A stretch of 7,394 bases of DNA from Bacillota bacterium (GCA_024650095.1 JANKMV010000098.1:1-7394); one strand, 5' to 3'; shown: positions 1-6,247, counted from the stretch's first letter. The notes: generated by a model from the sequence alone, not told the origin. Translations and numbers: made by a program.

Positions 1-964
1 CTATAATCTTATCTTCCGGTGCAGTCATGATTTTCCCACCTGAAGCACGTATGGCTTGTAGCAGTTGCCTGCCACGCAAAGGGTTCGCGATGGCAATTCC
101 CTCTGCCATTGTGCCGCTATTAGGCACAGCTATCACAGTATCGCTATCCCTTGTAAATGCTTGTGCAAGCGGTGCACACCCTTTAGCTTGAATAGCAAGA
201 ATTTGCGGTATTTTCGCAATCAATTTCTGCTCATAAAGCTCCTTAAACCCATAGTAGATTCCTAACAACAAACTACCATTACCCACCGGTGTCACCACTA
301 CATCGGGTACATTGCCCTGTAGCTGTTCAAAGACTTCATACGCGATGGTTTTTGTACCCTCATAGAAGAAGGGATTGTAGACATGACTTGCATAAAAGCC
401 TTCATTCCTTTTTACCGCTTGCAAGGCAGCCGCAGCCGTATCCTCCCTACTACTTTTTACGACAATAACCGTTGCACCATGCGTGGTGATCTGTTGAATT
501 TTTTTAGGTGATGTCCCTTGGGGAAGATAAATATCACAAGCAATTCCCGCTCTGCTAGCGTAGGCGGCGATAGAAGTACCGGCATTACCACTACTATCCT
601 GTATAACTTTTTTAATTCCCATTTCCATAGCTTTGGCTATGAGCACTACCGCTCCCCTATCTTTAAATGATAGCGTAGGCATCATGTAATCTACTTTAAG
701 TAAAACGTTTGCTTGGTTACCAGATAAAGGGATAAGGGGCGTTAAGCCCTCCCCCATTGTGATTTCCTGCCAGCATGTAGCATCAGCTGAAAATGGCAAC
801 GCTTTTATGTAGCGAAATAATCCTCGCTGCTGAGGTAAAAGATCTTGACAGGTAAAAGTAAACTCTTCTCTACCTAGATTAAAGAGTCCGCCGCAACGAC
901 AACAATAAGGAGCTCCCCTTACCTCATACGTTTTCCTACACTCTGAACAAATATAATACATCAT
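1..964 (-). CDS. PLP-dependent threonine-synthase-like enzyme, partial (C-terminus off window)
   Basis: The reading frame opens at ATG 964 (a second ATG at 961 is equally possible) and stays open to the left edge, so about 321 residues are seen and the C-terminus is missing. A GGAG lies 5 bases before the first ATG. Residues 6-24 form a zinc-ribbon with two CxxC pairs (C6/C9, C21/C24). The PLP-fold type II domain follows: SFKDRG with the probable Schiff-base lysine K101, an SSGNAGTS substrate loop near residue 125, an NPFFYEGTKTIAYE segment, and a PVGNGSLLLG phosphate-binding loop near residue 230. These are hallmarks of the threonine synthase/cysteate synthase branch, which makes beta- or gamma-replacement or elimination reactions in the cytoplasm. 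The exact substrate cannot be read from this. It lies 42 bases after the YgbA-family gene on the same strand, probably in the same operon. Family is confident; a thrC assignment is not. Confidence 0.88.
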   Translation of the reverse strand, partial: MMYYICSECRKTYEVRGAPYCCRCGGLFNLGREEFTFTCQDLLPQQRGLFRYIKALPFSADATCWQEITMGEGLTPLIPLSGNQANVLLKVDYMMPTLSFKDRGAVVLIAKAMEMGIKKVIQDSSGNAGTSIAAYASRAGIACDIYLPQGTSPKKIQQITTHGATVIVVKSSREDTAAAALQAVKRNEGFYASHVYNPFFYEGTKTIAYEVFEQLQGNVPDVVVTPVGNGSLLLGIYYGFKELYEQKLIAKIPQILAIQAKGCAPLAQAFTRDSDTVIAVPNSGTMAEGIAIANPLRGRQLLQAIRASGGKIMTAPEDKII

Positions 965-1006
965 TATTTCTCCATTCCTACTACGGTCTCCACAGAGACA
1001 ACACTC

Positions 1007-1351
1007 TCATTCCTTATTTAAAGTTGTATTTATACGCTTTGCCATCTTAACCTTACGATATAGATAACGTAAGGTTAAGATGGGACTCTTGGCAAGCATT
1101 CTCGGTCCTGCATAACGCATTACTTGTTTAATCTCATCTCTTTTGTTCGCTTGATAACAGTGGACCGTACATTTCGCACAGACAGGTTTTTGCTCACCAA
1201 AGGGGCATTTATTAATTCTTTCTATACTGTACTCTAGCAGGCTACTGCAGACTGTACATAGTTCACTTTTGCATGTACCATGGTTTTCGTGGCAATATAT
1301 TTCCATCATTTTTCTCACTGTTTTTTCTTCAAGTCCTTTTGAAAAAGCCAT
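1007..1351 (-). CDS. ygbA: YgbA-family (nitrous oxide-stimulated promoter family) cysteine-rich protein
   Basis: This 114-residue protein matches from memory the E. coli YgbA family. Eight cysteines are spaced C20, C27, C32, C35, C49, C58, C61, C65, and are followed by the family signature CPFGEQKPVCAKCTVHCYQ and then MRYAGPRML (78-86) and a basic C-terminal tail. The cysteine and histidine pattern suggests metal or Fe-S binding, which is inference. Family members in enterobacteria are under the NO-sensing repressor NsrR and have been tied to growth recovery after nitrosative stress; the molecular activity is not known to me. The start ATG shares one base with the TAA stop of the upstream TetR gene (TAATG), so translation is probably coupled and expression follows that repressor. 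No signal peptide is seen; probably cytoplasmic. Confidence 0.85.
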   Translation of the reverse strand: MAFSKGLEEKTVRKMMEIYCHENHGTCKSELCTVCSSLLEYSIERINKCPFGEQKPVCAKCTVHCYQANKRDEIKQVMRYAGPRMLAKSPILTLRYLYRKVKMAKRINTTLNKE

Positions 1352-1965
1352 TAGCCTTCCTCCGATGCTGCAATTCCATTTTTAATGATGTCAATAATCA
1401 CTTTTGCTCGCGTAAACATTTCCTCATACTTACCCGTACGATAATATCCAATTAATAGATGTAGCATCATTGTCAGGATCATCTCTATTACTAAATCGGC
1501 ATCTATTGTCGCCTTGATAAGACCACGCTGCTGATCGCGCGTAATCATCTCTTTGAGTTGGTTTGTTCCCTCAGGCGATAGTGCCCGCAGTTTCATTATA
1601 AACTCGCTATCATCCACCGCCATCCGCATTCCTATTTCGTTGTATTGCGGCATTGCCTTTGCCCACGTGAGCGCGGTTTCAGTCATATGTAAAAAAGCTT
1701 GAAAAAAATCAGCATCGGGCTCTAACCGGCGAGCTTCATTAATAACGGCCAATTTTTCTTTACCAATCTCACTAATCATATAAAGATAAATATCCTCTTT
1801 ATCATTGAAATATTGATAAAAGCTACCACGTGAGATTTCGGCATGCTTAATGATTTGGTTAATGGACGCTTCATTAAAACGACTGCTTGAAAACTCTTGT
1901 ACGGCAGCCGCGAATATTTTTTGTTTCTTGTCATCTTTGAGGTTATAAAATGTCTCTTTTGGCAC
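1351..1965 (-). CDS. TetR-family transcriptional repressor
   Basis: A 204-residue protein of normal TetR-family size. The N-terminal DNA-binding domain covers about residues 10-60: an amphipathic first helix (KKQKIFAAAVQEFSS), then the helix-turn-helix ASINQIIKHAEISRGSFYQYF with the typical GSFYQYF..KEDIY recognition end. The remainder is the helical ligand-binding and dimerisation domain, which varies too much to name an inducer. The start is GTG at 1965, supported by an AGAGGTG ribosome site 8 bases upstream; no in-frame ATG fits as well. It is divergent from an ABC exporter operon, and the 121-base gap holds two tandem palindromes overlapping both promoters. The usual reading is a local repressor of the exporter and of itself, released by a transported compound. 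The next gene overlaps its stop codon. Confidence 0.93.
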   Translation of the reverse strand: MPKETFYNLKDDKKQKIFAAAVQEFSSSRFNEASINQIIKHAEISRGSFYQYFNDKEDIYLYMISEIGKEKLAVINEARRLEPDADFFQAFLHMTETALTWAKAMPQYNEIGMRMAVDDSEFIMKLRALSPEGTNQLKEMITRDQQRGLIKATIDADLVIEMILTMMLHLLIGYYRTGKYEEMFTRAKVIIDIIKNGIAASEEG

Positions 1966-1988
1966 GAATCATTCACCTCTCTTACCCT

Positions 1989-2017
1989 ATCATAACATTA
2001 AAAAAACTTAATGACAA
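1989..2017 (-). promoter_or_regulatory. Promoter of the tetR-ygbA operon
   Basis: Read on the minus strand, TTGTCA (2017-2012) is followed after exactly 17 bases by TATGAT (1994-1989), a good sigma-A type promoter. Transcription would begin near 1982, leaving a leader of about 17 bases that holds the ribosome site of the GTG start. The -35 box is the left half-site of the first palindrome, so repressor binding should block it. Not tested experimentally. Confidence 0.75.
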
Positions 2018-2026
2018 TACTGTCAT
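2011..2026. promoter_or_regulatory. Operator O1: 16-bp palindrome, probable TetR site
   Basis: ATGACA-ATAC-TGTCAT has perfect 6-base inverted arms around a 4-base spacer. It lies directly beside the TetR-family gene's promoter and covers its -35 box. Size and symmetry suit a TetR-type dimer. That this repressor binds here is inferred from position and from the second copy next to it. Confidence 0.78.
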
Positions 2027-2042
2027 GTGACATACTTGTCAT
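2027..2042. promoter_or_regulatory. Operator O2: second tandem palindrome, probable TetR site
   Basis: GTGACA-TACT-TGTCAT repeats the same TGACA-N4-TGTCA pattern directly after O1, with a 16-bp centre-to-centre distance and no gap. The inner five bases of each arm pair perfectly; only the outermost base fails. Its right half-site is the -35 box of the exporter promoter. Two adjacent dimers on one DNA stretch would permit cooperative binding. Confidence 0.78.
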
Positions 2043-2064
2043 ATTAGGAAATATAGGTTATACT
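2036..2064 (+). promoter_or_regulatory. Promoter of the ABC exporter operon
   Basis: TTGTCA (2036-2041), a 17-base spacer and TATACT (2059-2064) form a near-consensus sigma-A promoter. The start of transcription would be near 2071, right at the AAAGGAGG ribosome site (2071-2078) that lies 8 bases before the ATPase start codon; the leader is thus very short. The -35 box lies in the right half of O2. Confidence 0.8.
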
Positions 2065-2086
2065 AGACACAAAGGAGGCGTTACTC

Positions 2087-2938
2087 ATGATAAAAGTTAA
2101 AGATCTGCATTATAAATATCCCAAAAGTAAGGACTACACCATTAACGGCATTGATTTTGAAATTGAGGAAGGAGAAATTTTCGGTTTCCTCGGTCCTTCT
2201 GGCGCTGGGAAAACGACGACGCAACGAATTCTCATTAAACTGTTACGCGGATTTGAAGGTGAAATTGAGTACCAGGGTAAATCACTAGCCAGCTATGATG
2301 ATGAATTTTATCAAGATATCGGCGTGAGTTTTGAAATGCCCATCTCCTTTTCCAAATTAACCGCCATGGAAAACCTCCAATTTTTTCAACAGCTCTACAA
2401 AAATAACGTTGATGTGGAGCCACTCTTACGTCGTGTAGGTTTATGGGATGACCGTAACAAAAAAGCGGGTGAATACTCCAAGGGCATGAAAATCCGCTTA
2501 AATTTTGTACGGGCGATGCTTAATAAACCCACATTTCTTTGTCTTGACGAGCCCACCAACGGTCTCGATCCTGCCAATGCCAGGATTATGAAGGATATGA
2601 TCCTTGAATTTAAAAAACAAGGTGGCACAGTCTTCCTCACCAGTCATATCATGGCCGACGTGGATGAACTGTGTGACCGCGTCGCCTTTATTGCCGAAGG
2701 CAAATTGCGCGAGATAGACTCACCACGTAATCTAAAAATTAAGTATGGCAAACGCACAGTCAAAGTGGAATACCGAGAAAATGGAGATTTACTAACTCAA
2801 GAATTTACCATGGCAGATATCAAGTCCCAAAAGTTTTGCGACTTGCTTCAAAACAAGGAGATTGAAACGCTGCATAGTGGTGAAACGACACTTGAGGAGA
2901 TTTTTATTAAGGTAACGGGGGTGGCGCTCCGTGTCTAG
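2087..2938 (+). CDS. ABC exporter ATP-binding subunit
   Basis: A 283-residue cytoplasmic ATPase that would power the two membrane proteins encoded next. Walker A is GPSGAGKTT (36-44), the signature is YSKGMKIRL (130-138) in place of the usual LSGGQ, Walker B is FLCLDEP (150-156) followed by the D-loop TNGLDP, and the switch histidine is in LTSHI (H187). The Q-loop position reads VSFEMP, with E83 where glutamine is usual. After about residue 205 there is a C-terminal extension of roughly 80 residues, as in drug-export (DrrA-like) ATPases. The signature and layout remind me of the mycobacterial fluoroquinolone exporter ATPase Rv2688c and its Bacillota relatives, but this is recalled resemblance. 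The start is ATG 2087 with a strong AAAGGAGG. Its last 8 bases overlap the next gene. It is probably repressed by the divergent TetR protein. Confidence 0.93.
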   Translation: MIKVKDLHYKYPKSKDYTINGIDFEIEEGEIFGFLGPSGAGKTTTQRILIKLLRGFEGEIEYQGKSLASYDDEFYQDIGVSFEMPISFSKLTAMENLQFFQQLYKNNVDVEPLLRRVGLWDDRNKKAGEYSKGMKIRLNFVRAMLNKPTFLCLDEPTNGLDPANARIMKDMILEFKKQGGTVFLTSHIMADVDELCDRVAFIAEGKLREIDSPRNLKIKYGKRTVKVEYRENGDLLTQEFTMADIKSQKFCDLLQNKEIETLHSGETTLEEIFIKVTGVALRV

Positions 2939-3656
2939 ACTTTCAGTTCTAGTCAAAGGGGACTTCGATCGCCTCAACAAATACAATCTATTTACAGCAC
3001 ACTTCGTTACGCTTCTCCTCTGGGTTCTACTGGCATGGTTTTTGGAGGGCGCTGAGCTACGTCAGTTCATGCCATTGATCTTTCTCATGGATAGCGTGAT
3101 GATGACCATTCTTTTAGTAGGTGCCACCCTTTTTTATGAGAAGAAGGAGCATACCATCAATTCCATTATGATCTCACCGGTAACGGAAAATGAATATTTG
3201 TTATCTAAAGTGATCGTCAACGCCATTAATTCGCTCATTACCGTGCTATTTATTTCCGCGGCGGTCTACTTCATGAAAGACGTCACCTATAATTACTTCT
3301 TGTTAATCCCTGCAGTTATACTGGTCACCATGGTTCACACATTGCTTGGTATTCGCCTAGCCTATAGCGCTAAGGATTTTACTTCCCTACTGGTTAATTT
3401 TATTGTGTATGCTTTATTATTTCTGATGCCCTCTATTTTTGCCTCAATTGGCGTCATTAGCCAAAAAATCGCTCAATATTTCATTTTACTACCACCGGAA
3501 ACATCAAGTATCCTCATCAGCACAGGTTTCGAAGACGTTGAGTTATGGAAGATTCTCGTTAGCTATGGCTATTTACTAGTTTTGTCCTTCCTCCTCTTTC
3601 GTTTTGCGGTTAAACCCAAGTTTAACGAATATGTGATGAAAGATACGGGGGTGTAA
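2931..3656 (+). CDS. ABC-2 type exporter permease subunit 1
   Basis: A 241-residue membrane protein with six hydrophobic segments, at about 19-38, 47-68, 94-115, 122-143, 152-176 and 208-228, the usual number for an ABC-2 type half-transporter. Between segments 2 and 3 lies the family-like stretch YEKKEHTINSIMISPVTENE (69-88), whose counterpart is found in the next gene. It starts at GTG 2931 inside the end of the ATPase gene (8-base overlap), with GGGGGTG (2917-2923) as ribosome site 7 bases upstream; this indicates coupled translation. It probably pairs with the second permease as a heterodimer over the ATPase dimer in the cytoplasmic membrane. Substrate is unknown. Confidence 0.87.
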   Translation: MSRLSVLVKGDFDRLNKYNLFTAHFVTLLLWVLLAWFLEGAELRQFMPLIFLMDSVMMTILLVGATLFYEKKEHTINSIMISPVTENEYLLSKVIVNAINSLITVLFISAAVYFMKDVTYNYFLLIPAVILVTMVHTLLGIRLAYSAKDFTSLLVNFIVYALLFLMPSIFASIGVISQKIAQYFILLPPETSSILISTGFEDVELWKILVSYGYLLVLSFLLFRFAVKPKFNEYVMKDTGV

Positions 3657-3659
3657 TAG

Positions 3660-4385
3660 ATGCTACTAACGTTAGCACGATTTGAGTTAAAAAACCTACT
3701 GCGTGACAAAATGACCTTAGTCATGATTATCTATCCCTTGCTCCTCGGCGGTCTAGGTAAATATCTCATCAATAATAATCTTGTAGAAGGACCAGCACTA
3801 AGTATCACTGCAATGCTCATGGCCATAGTTTCTGGCTTTGCCTACGGTGCCATGGCAGGATTCTCACTGCTGGATGATCGTGATGATCAAGTATTTGCTT
3901 CCATCCAAATCTCACCGATTTCGCTACCCTTTTATATCGGCTTTAAGGTGATTTTCGCCTATCTTCTTGCCGTATTATCAAACTTTTTTCTCATCTGGTA
4001 TATGGGGACGATTCCGCTTTCCCTTGGCAACATGTTACTAATCTCCGTATTATCAGCGCTTCAAACACCGATTATGGCCTTTCTCATCAATGCCTTTGCT
4101 CACAATAAGGTGGAGGGGTTTATCACCATGAAGGCAACCGGCCTTTTGCTCTTGTTACCCATCGGCAGCTTTTTCTTCCTCGATGCAAAAGAATGGCTGT
4201 TCGCCTTGGCTCCTGGTCATTGGACCGCTAAAGCCGTCCAATATATTTTACTGGAAGCACAAATAGATGCGGGGCTTATCTCCATGAATTTAAACTTCTA
4301 CCAGTATATTTTTATCGGCATTGCCTATAATTTATTGCTGGTAGCGGTGACATTTAGGATATTTCGCAAAAATGATAACATATAA
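3660..4385 (+). CDS. ABC-2 type exporter permease subunit 2
   Basis: A second 241-residue membrane protein with about six hydrophobic segments, beginning near residues 20-38, 45-70, 92-115, 118-143, 155-175 and 213-234. The loop LLDDRDDQVFASIQISPIS (70-88) matches in place and pattern the loop of the first permease (charged run, then SI.ISP), so the two look like distant paralogues. Start is ATG 3660, only 3 bases after the previous stop, with GGGGGTG (3647-3653) 6 bases upstream. Two separate permease genes of equal length with one ATPase gene point to a heterodimeric exporter. It is followed after 21 bases by a small membrane-protein gene. Confidence 0.87.
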   Translation: MLLTLARFELKNLLRDKMTLVMIIYPLLLGGLGKYLINNNLVEGPALSITAMLMAIVSGFAYGAMAGFSLLDDRDDQVFASIQISPISLPFYIGFKVIFAYLLAVLSNFFLIWYMGTIPLSLGNMLLISVLSALQTPIMAFLINAFAHNKVEGFITMKATGLLLLLPIGSFFFLDAKEWLFALAPGHWTAKAVQYILLEAQIDAGLISMNLNFYQYIFIGIAYNLLLVAVTFRIFRKNDNI

Positions 4386-4392
4386 ATAAAAT

Positions 4393-4400
4393 AGGAGGTG
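4393..4400 (+). promoter_or_regulatory. Ribosome binding site that sets the small protein's start
   Basis: AGGAGGTG pairs fully with the 16S rRNA tail and sits 6 bases before ATG 4407. An in-frame GTG at 4398 is part of this site, so it cannot sensibly be the start; the ATG is chosen. Confidence 0.85.
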
Positions 4401-4406
4401 GGGAAT

Positions 4407-4601
4407 ATGTCCGGTTTGTCCATTCTTTTCTTTCTACTGGCAGCACTCTATCTGGTGGGTACACTTCTTGAGTTTCCATTAATGTTCGACGGCAATCCTA
4501 AATCAAGATGGCTAATAGACAAGATTGGCAAGAAAAACACGAAAATCGTCTTTCTAGTTATTGCCGCAATATTCGCTTTTCTTGCATTCAAATTTAAGTA
4601 G
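4407..4601 (+). CDS. Small two-helix membrane protein of the exporter operon
   Basis: I do not recognise this 64-residue protein. It has a hydrophobic segment at 4-26, a polar and basic middle (DGNPKSRWLIDKIGKKNTK, 28-46), a second hydrophobic segment at 47-61 and a lysine-rich end. With positive residues at both the loop and the C-terminus, the loop is predicted to face the cytoplasm and the N-terminus to lie outside, although two helices then place the C-terminus outside, so topology is uncertain. A strong ribosome site and position 21 bases after the second permease, just before the terminator, argue that it is a true gene and the last of the exporter operon. It could be an accessory or stabilising subunit, but no function can be shown. 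Confidence 0.72.
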   Translation: MSGLSILFFLLAALYLVGTLLEFPLMFDGNPKSRWLIDKIGKKNTKIVFLVIAAIFAFLAFKFK

Positions 4602-4629
4602 TACCACGACTAAAGCATTACATGAACGT

Positions 4630-4661
4630 ATATGGGCGAACAGTGTTCGTCCATATTTTTT
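4630..4661 (+). terminator. Rho-independent terminator of the exporter operon
   Basis: ATATGGGCGAAC pairs with GTTCGTCCATAT (12 pairs, one of them G-T) around a 3-base AGT loop, followed by a run of T to 4661. It starts 28 bases after the small protein's stop. No T run follows on the minus strand, so it does not clearly serve the convergent cca gene. Confidence 0.88.
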
Positions 4662-4713
4662 GGTAAACAATTAAATGGCCTACAGTTAGTACTGAGTGTT
4701 GACAGAACGTATG

Positions 4714-6006
4714 CTACGACAAAGTATACAGGGACGCTTGCCTTAATAAAGCCTCTCTTTCATTTGGCACATTGCCATCAATGACAGCCTCTAATAGTTG
4801 ATTTAGTACGTCGCCAATTTGTTTTCCTTCTGCTAATCCAATGCCCCTTAAATCATCGCCGTTAACAGCAAGCTGTTTGAGAGAATAACATTGTTGGTCC
4901 GCTATTATACAATTGACCATCGTCTCCATTTGTTGTAGTTGAGAGAGGCGAACAAGATCGTCTCTGCGGGCTAGCATGATGGCTCTTTTAAGCTGTAAAA
5001 TTTCAACTACTACCACATCAGATAACTCGTTGAGCATATGCTTAATACGATTGCTTGAAAGGGTCAGCGGCAGAGCATGGTAAAGAATTAGTGTCCTGAC
5101 ACGCTTGATGGTCTTATGTTCAAACTTCAAACGGCTGAGTATCGCGACTGCCATTTTTGCTCCGTTACCATAATCGAGAACATATTCCCCTTCGTCTTCG
5201 TAGCCTAAAGTATGTAAGAGTGCAGCAAGCCGCAAGCTCAATACAGCGGGCACATAGCCGACCACTTGCGCTTCATATGCTAACCCACACTTCTCGCTTT
5301 TATTTTTTGCATCCCCACTCAGTAATAATTCTGGAATAAAAACACCAAGGATATCTACAGATTCTAGGAGTACCTGCTTGGCACCTTGGCCACATAACAG
5401 TTTTCTTACCTCGGCCCCAAGGCGCTCATTGGCAACCGCTTGGAGGAGCATTTTATACCTGTGCATGCTTTTAGCCGTCTCTTGCTCTATGGTAAATTGC
5501 AATGTTGCGGCTAAACGCAGGGCCCTTAAAATTCGTAAGGGATCTTCGCAAAAACGTTGGGCAGGGCGACCGACACTCTTAATTCTGCGATTTTGTAGGT
5601 CGATGACCCCGTCAAAAAAATCGATCAGCCCACTGTGCGGGTGATAGGCCATAGCATTGATGGTGAAATCTCGATGGCACAAATCATTTTGCAAACCACC
5701 ACCTATGCTCTTAATCTTCTTTGTAACTTTACTAGAGTTACCACCGCGAAATGTGCTAATCTCAATGGGCATACTATCTATGATCACCGTGAGGGTACCG
5801 TGCTGCAATCCGGTGTCAATGATGCGATATGAAGCAAATGTTTCTTTTACTTGCTCGGGTAAAGCATTTGTGGCGATATCATAGTCTATCGGTGTTAGTT
5901 CAAGCAGAGCATCCCGCACACAACCACCAACTAAATACGCTTCATAGCCACATCGAGTCAGAAGTGACAGTGCAAGTTTGACCCGAATGGGCACAGCAAT
6001 TTTCAT
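4714..6006 (-). CDS. cca: CCA-adding tRNA nucleotidyltransferase, class II
   Basis: It adds or repairs the 3'-CCA end of tRNAs in the cytoplasm, using CTP and ATP without a template. The 430-residue protein carries all class II motifs: motif A LVGGCVRDALL (25-35) with catalytic D41 and D43 in DYD, HGTLTV (69-74), EISTFR (82-87), motif B HRDFTINAMA (111-120), motif C FFDG, motif D EDPLRILRALR that reads the incoming base, and motif E NERLGAE. The C-terminal part is helical; where an HD domain would show HD it has LLHTLGYED, so phosphohydrolase activity is not expected, as is usual in Gram-positive enzymes. The start is ATG 6006, with GTGAGG (6021-6016) 9 bases before it and the MKIAVPIRVK start typical of the family; a longer version from 6042 lacks a ribosome site. 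It converges on the exporter operon. No clear terminator was seen after it. Confidence 0.95.
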   Translation of the reverse strand: MKIAVPIRVKLALSLLTRCGYEAYLVGGCVRDALLELTPIDYDIATNALPEQVKETFASYRIIDTGLQHGTLTVIIDSMPIEISTFRGGNSSKVTKKIKSIGGGLQNDLCHRDFTINAMAYHPHSGLIDFFDGVIDLQNRRIKSVGRPAQRFCEDPLRILRALRLAATLQFTIEQETAKSMHRYKMLLQAVANERLGAEVRKLLCGQGAKQVLLESVDILGVFIPELLLSGDAKNKSEKCGLAYEAQVVGYVPAVLSLRLAALLHTLGYEDEGEYVLDYGNGAKMAVAILSRLKFEHKTIKRVRTLILYHALPLTLSSNRIKHMLNELSDVVVVEILQLKRAIMLARRDDLVRLSQLQQMETMVNCIIADQQCYSLKQLAVNGDDLRGIGLAEGKQIGDVLNQLLEAVIDGNVPNEREALLRQASLYTLS

Positions 6007-6077
6007 CTGTTTCAACCTCACTCTAAGAATAAGTATCATCAACCACTGAATAACTTCTCGTCACTGACAAAAAATAA

Positions 6078-6206
6078 GACATACAAGATCCACGACCTCT
6101 ACAACACCAATTTCAAGAAGATCTTGCTGATAAATTTAAATGGGAATACCTTGAACAAGGGCCCAAAGTATGGCGAGTAGCCATTATGCGCACACTTGAT
6201 CACTAA
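6078..6206 (+). pseudogene. Possible gene remnant: C-terminal fragment without a start
   Basis: A plus-strand frame of 42 codons ends at TAA 6204. It is preceded in frame by TAA at 6075 and has no start codon near its beginning and no ribosome site. Its translation, with FQEDLADKFKWEYLEQG and KVWRVAIMRTLDH, has a protein-like mix of charged, aromatic and hydrophobic residues, two tryptophans and a natural-looking end, and is followed 7 bases later by a strong terminator stem. That suggests the tail of a decayed gene. I cannot name the parent protein, and a frame this short could be open by chance. Confidence 0.3.
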
Positions 6207-6212
6207 CCGTCT

Positions 6213-6247
6213 AAAGTAAAAGAGCCTGCAAGAGGCTCTTTTACTTT
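6213..6247. terminator. Bidirectional terminator, perfect 15-bp stem
   Basis: AAAGTAAAAGAGCCT and its exact reverse complement flank a GCAAG loop. The GC-rich inner stem AGAGCCT is followed on either strand by TTTTACTTT, so it can end transcripts both ways. It begins 36 bases beyond the stop of the radical SAM gene, its likely owner; on the plus strand it also follows the possible remnant. Confidence 0.85.

Noticed and set aside
65..265. 66-codon plus-strand frame at the left end
   Set aside because: It is antisense to the PLP enzyme frame, which has clear catalytic motifs across the same stretch.
986..999. Hairpin GTCTC-CACA-GAGAC between ygbA and the PLP enzyme gene, as a terminator or attenuator
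   Set aside because: The stem is only 5 bp with no T run on the minus strand, so it is too weak to call.
2011..2042. Tandem 16-bp units as a CRISPR or other repeat array
   Set aside because: Only two contiguous palindromic units without spacers, placed on promoter -35 boxes; operators explain them better.
2395..2640. 81-codon minus-strand frame opposite the ATPase gene
   Set aside because: It is antisense to the conserved ATPase motifs and shows no family features.
4398..4406. GTG start at 4398 for the small membrane protein
   Set aside because: This GTG is part of the AGGAGGTG ribosome site itself; ATG 4407 is correctly spaced from it.
5378..5884. Several plus-strand open frames of 60-88 codons opposite cca
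   Set aside because: They lie antisense to a full, motif-rich cca gene, lack ribosome sites and have no protein-like features; they are shadows.
6007..6042. Longer cca start at TTG 6042 or ATG 6039, adding 11-12 residues
   Set aside because: No ribosome site precedes these codons, whereas ATG 6006 has GTGAGG at 9 bases and begins like other family members.
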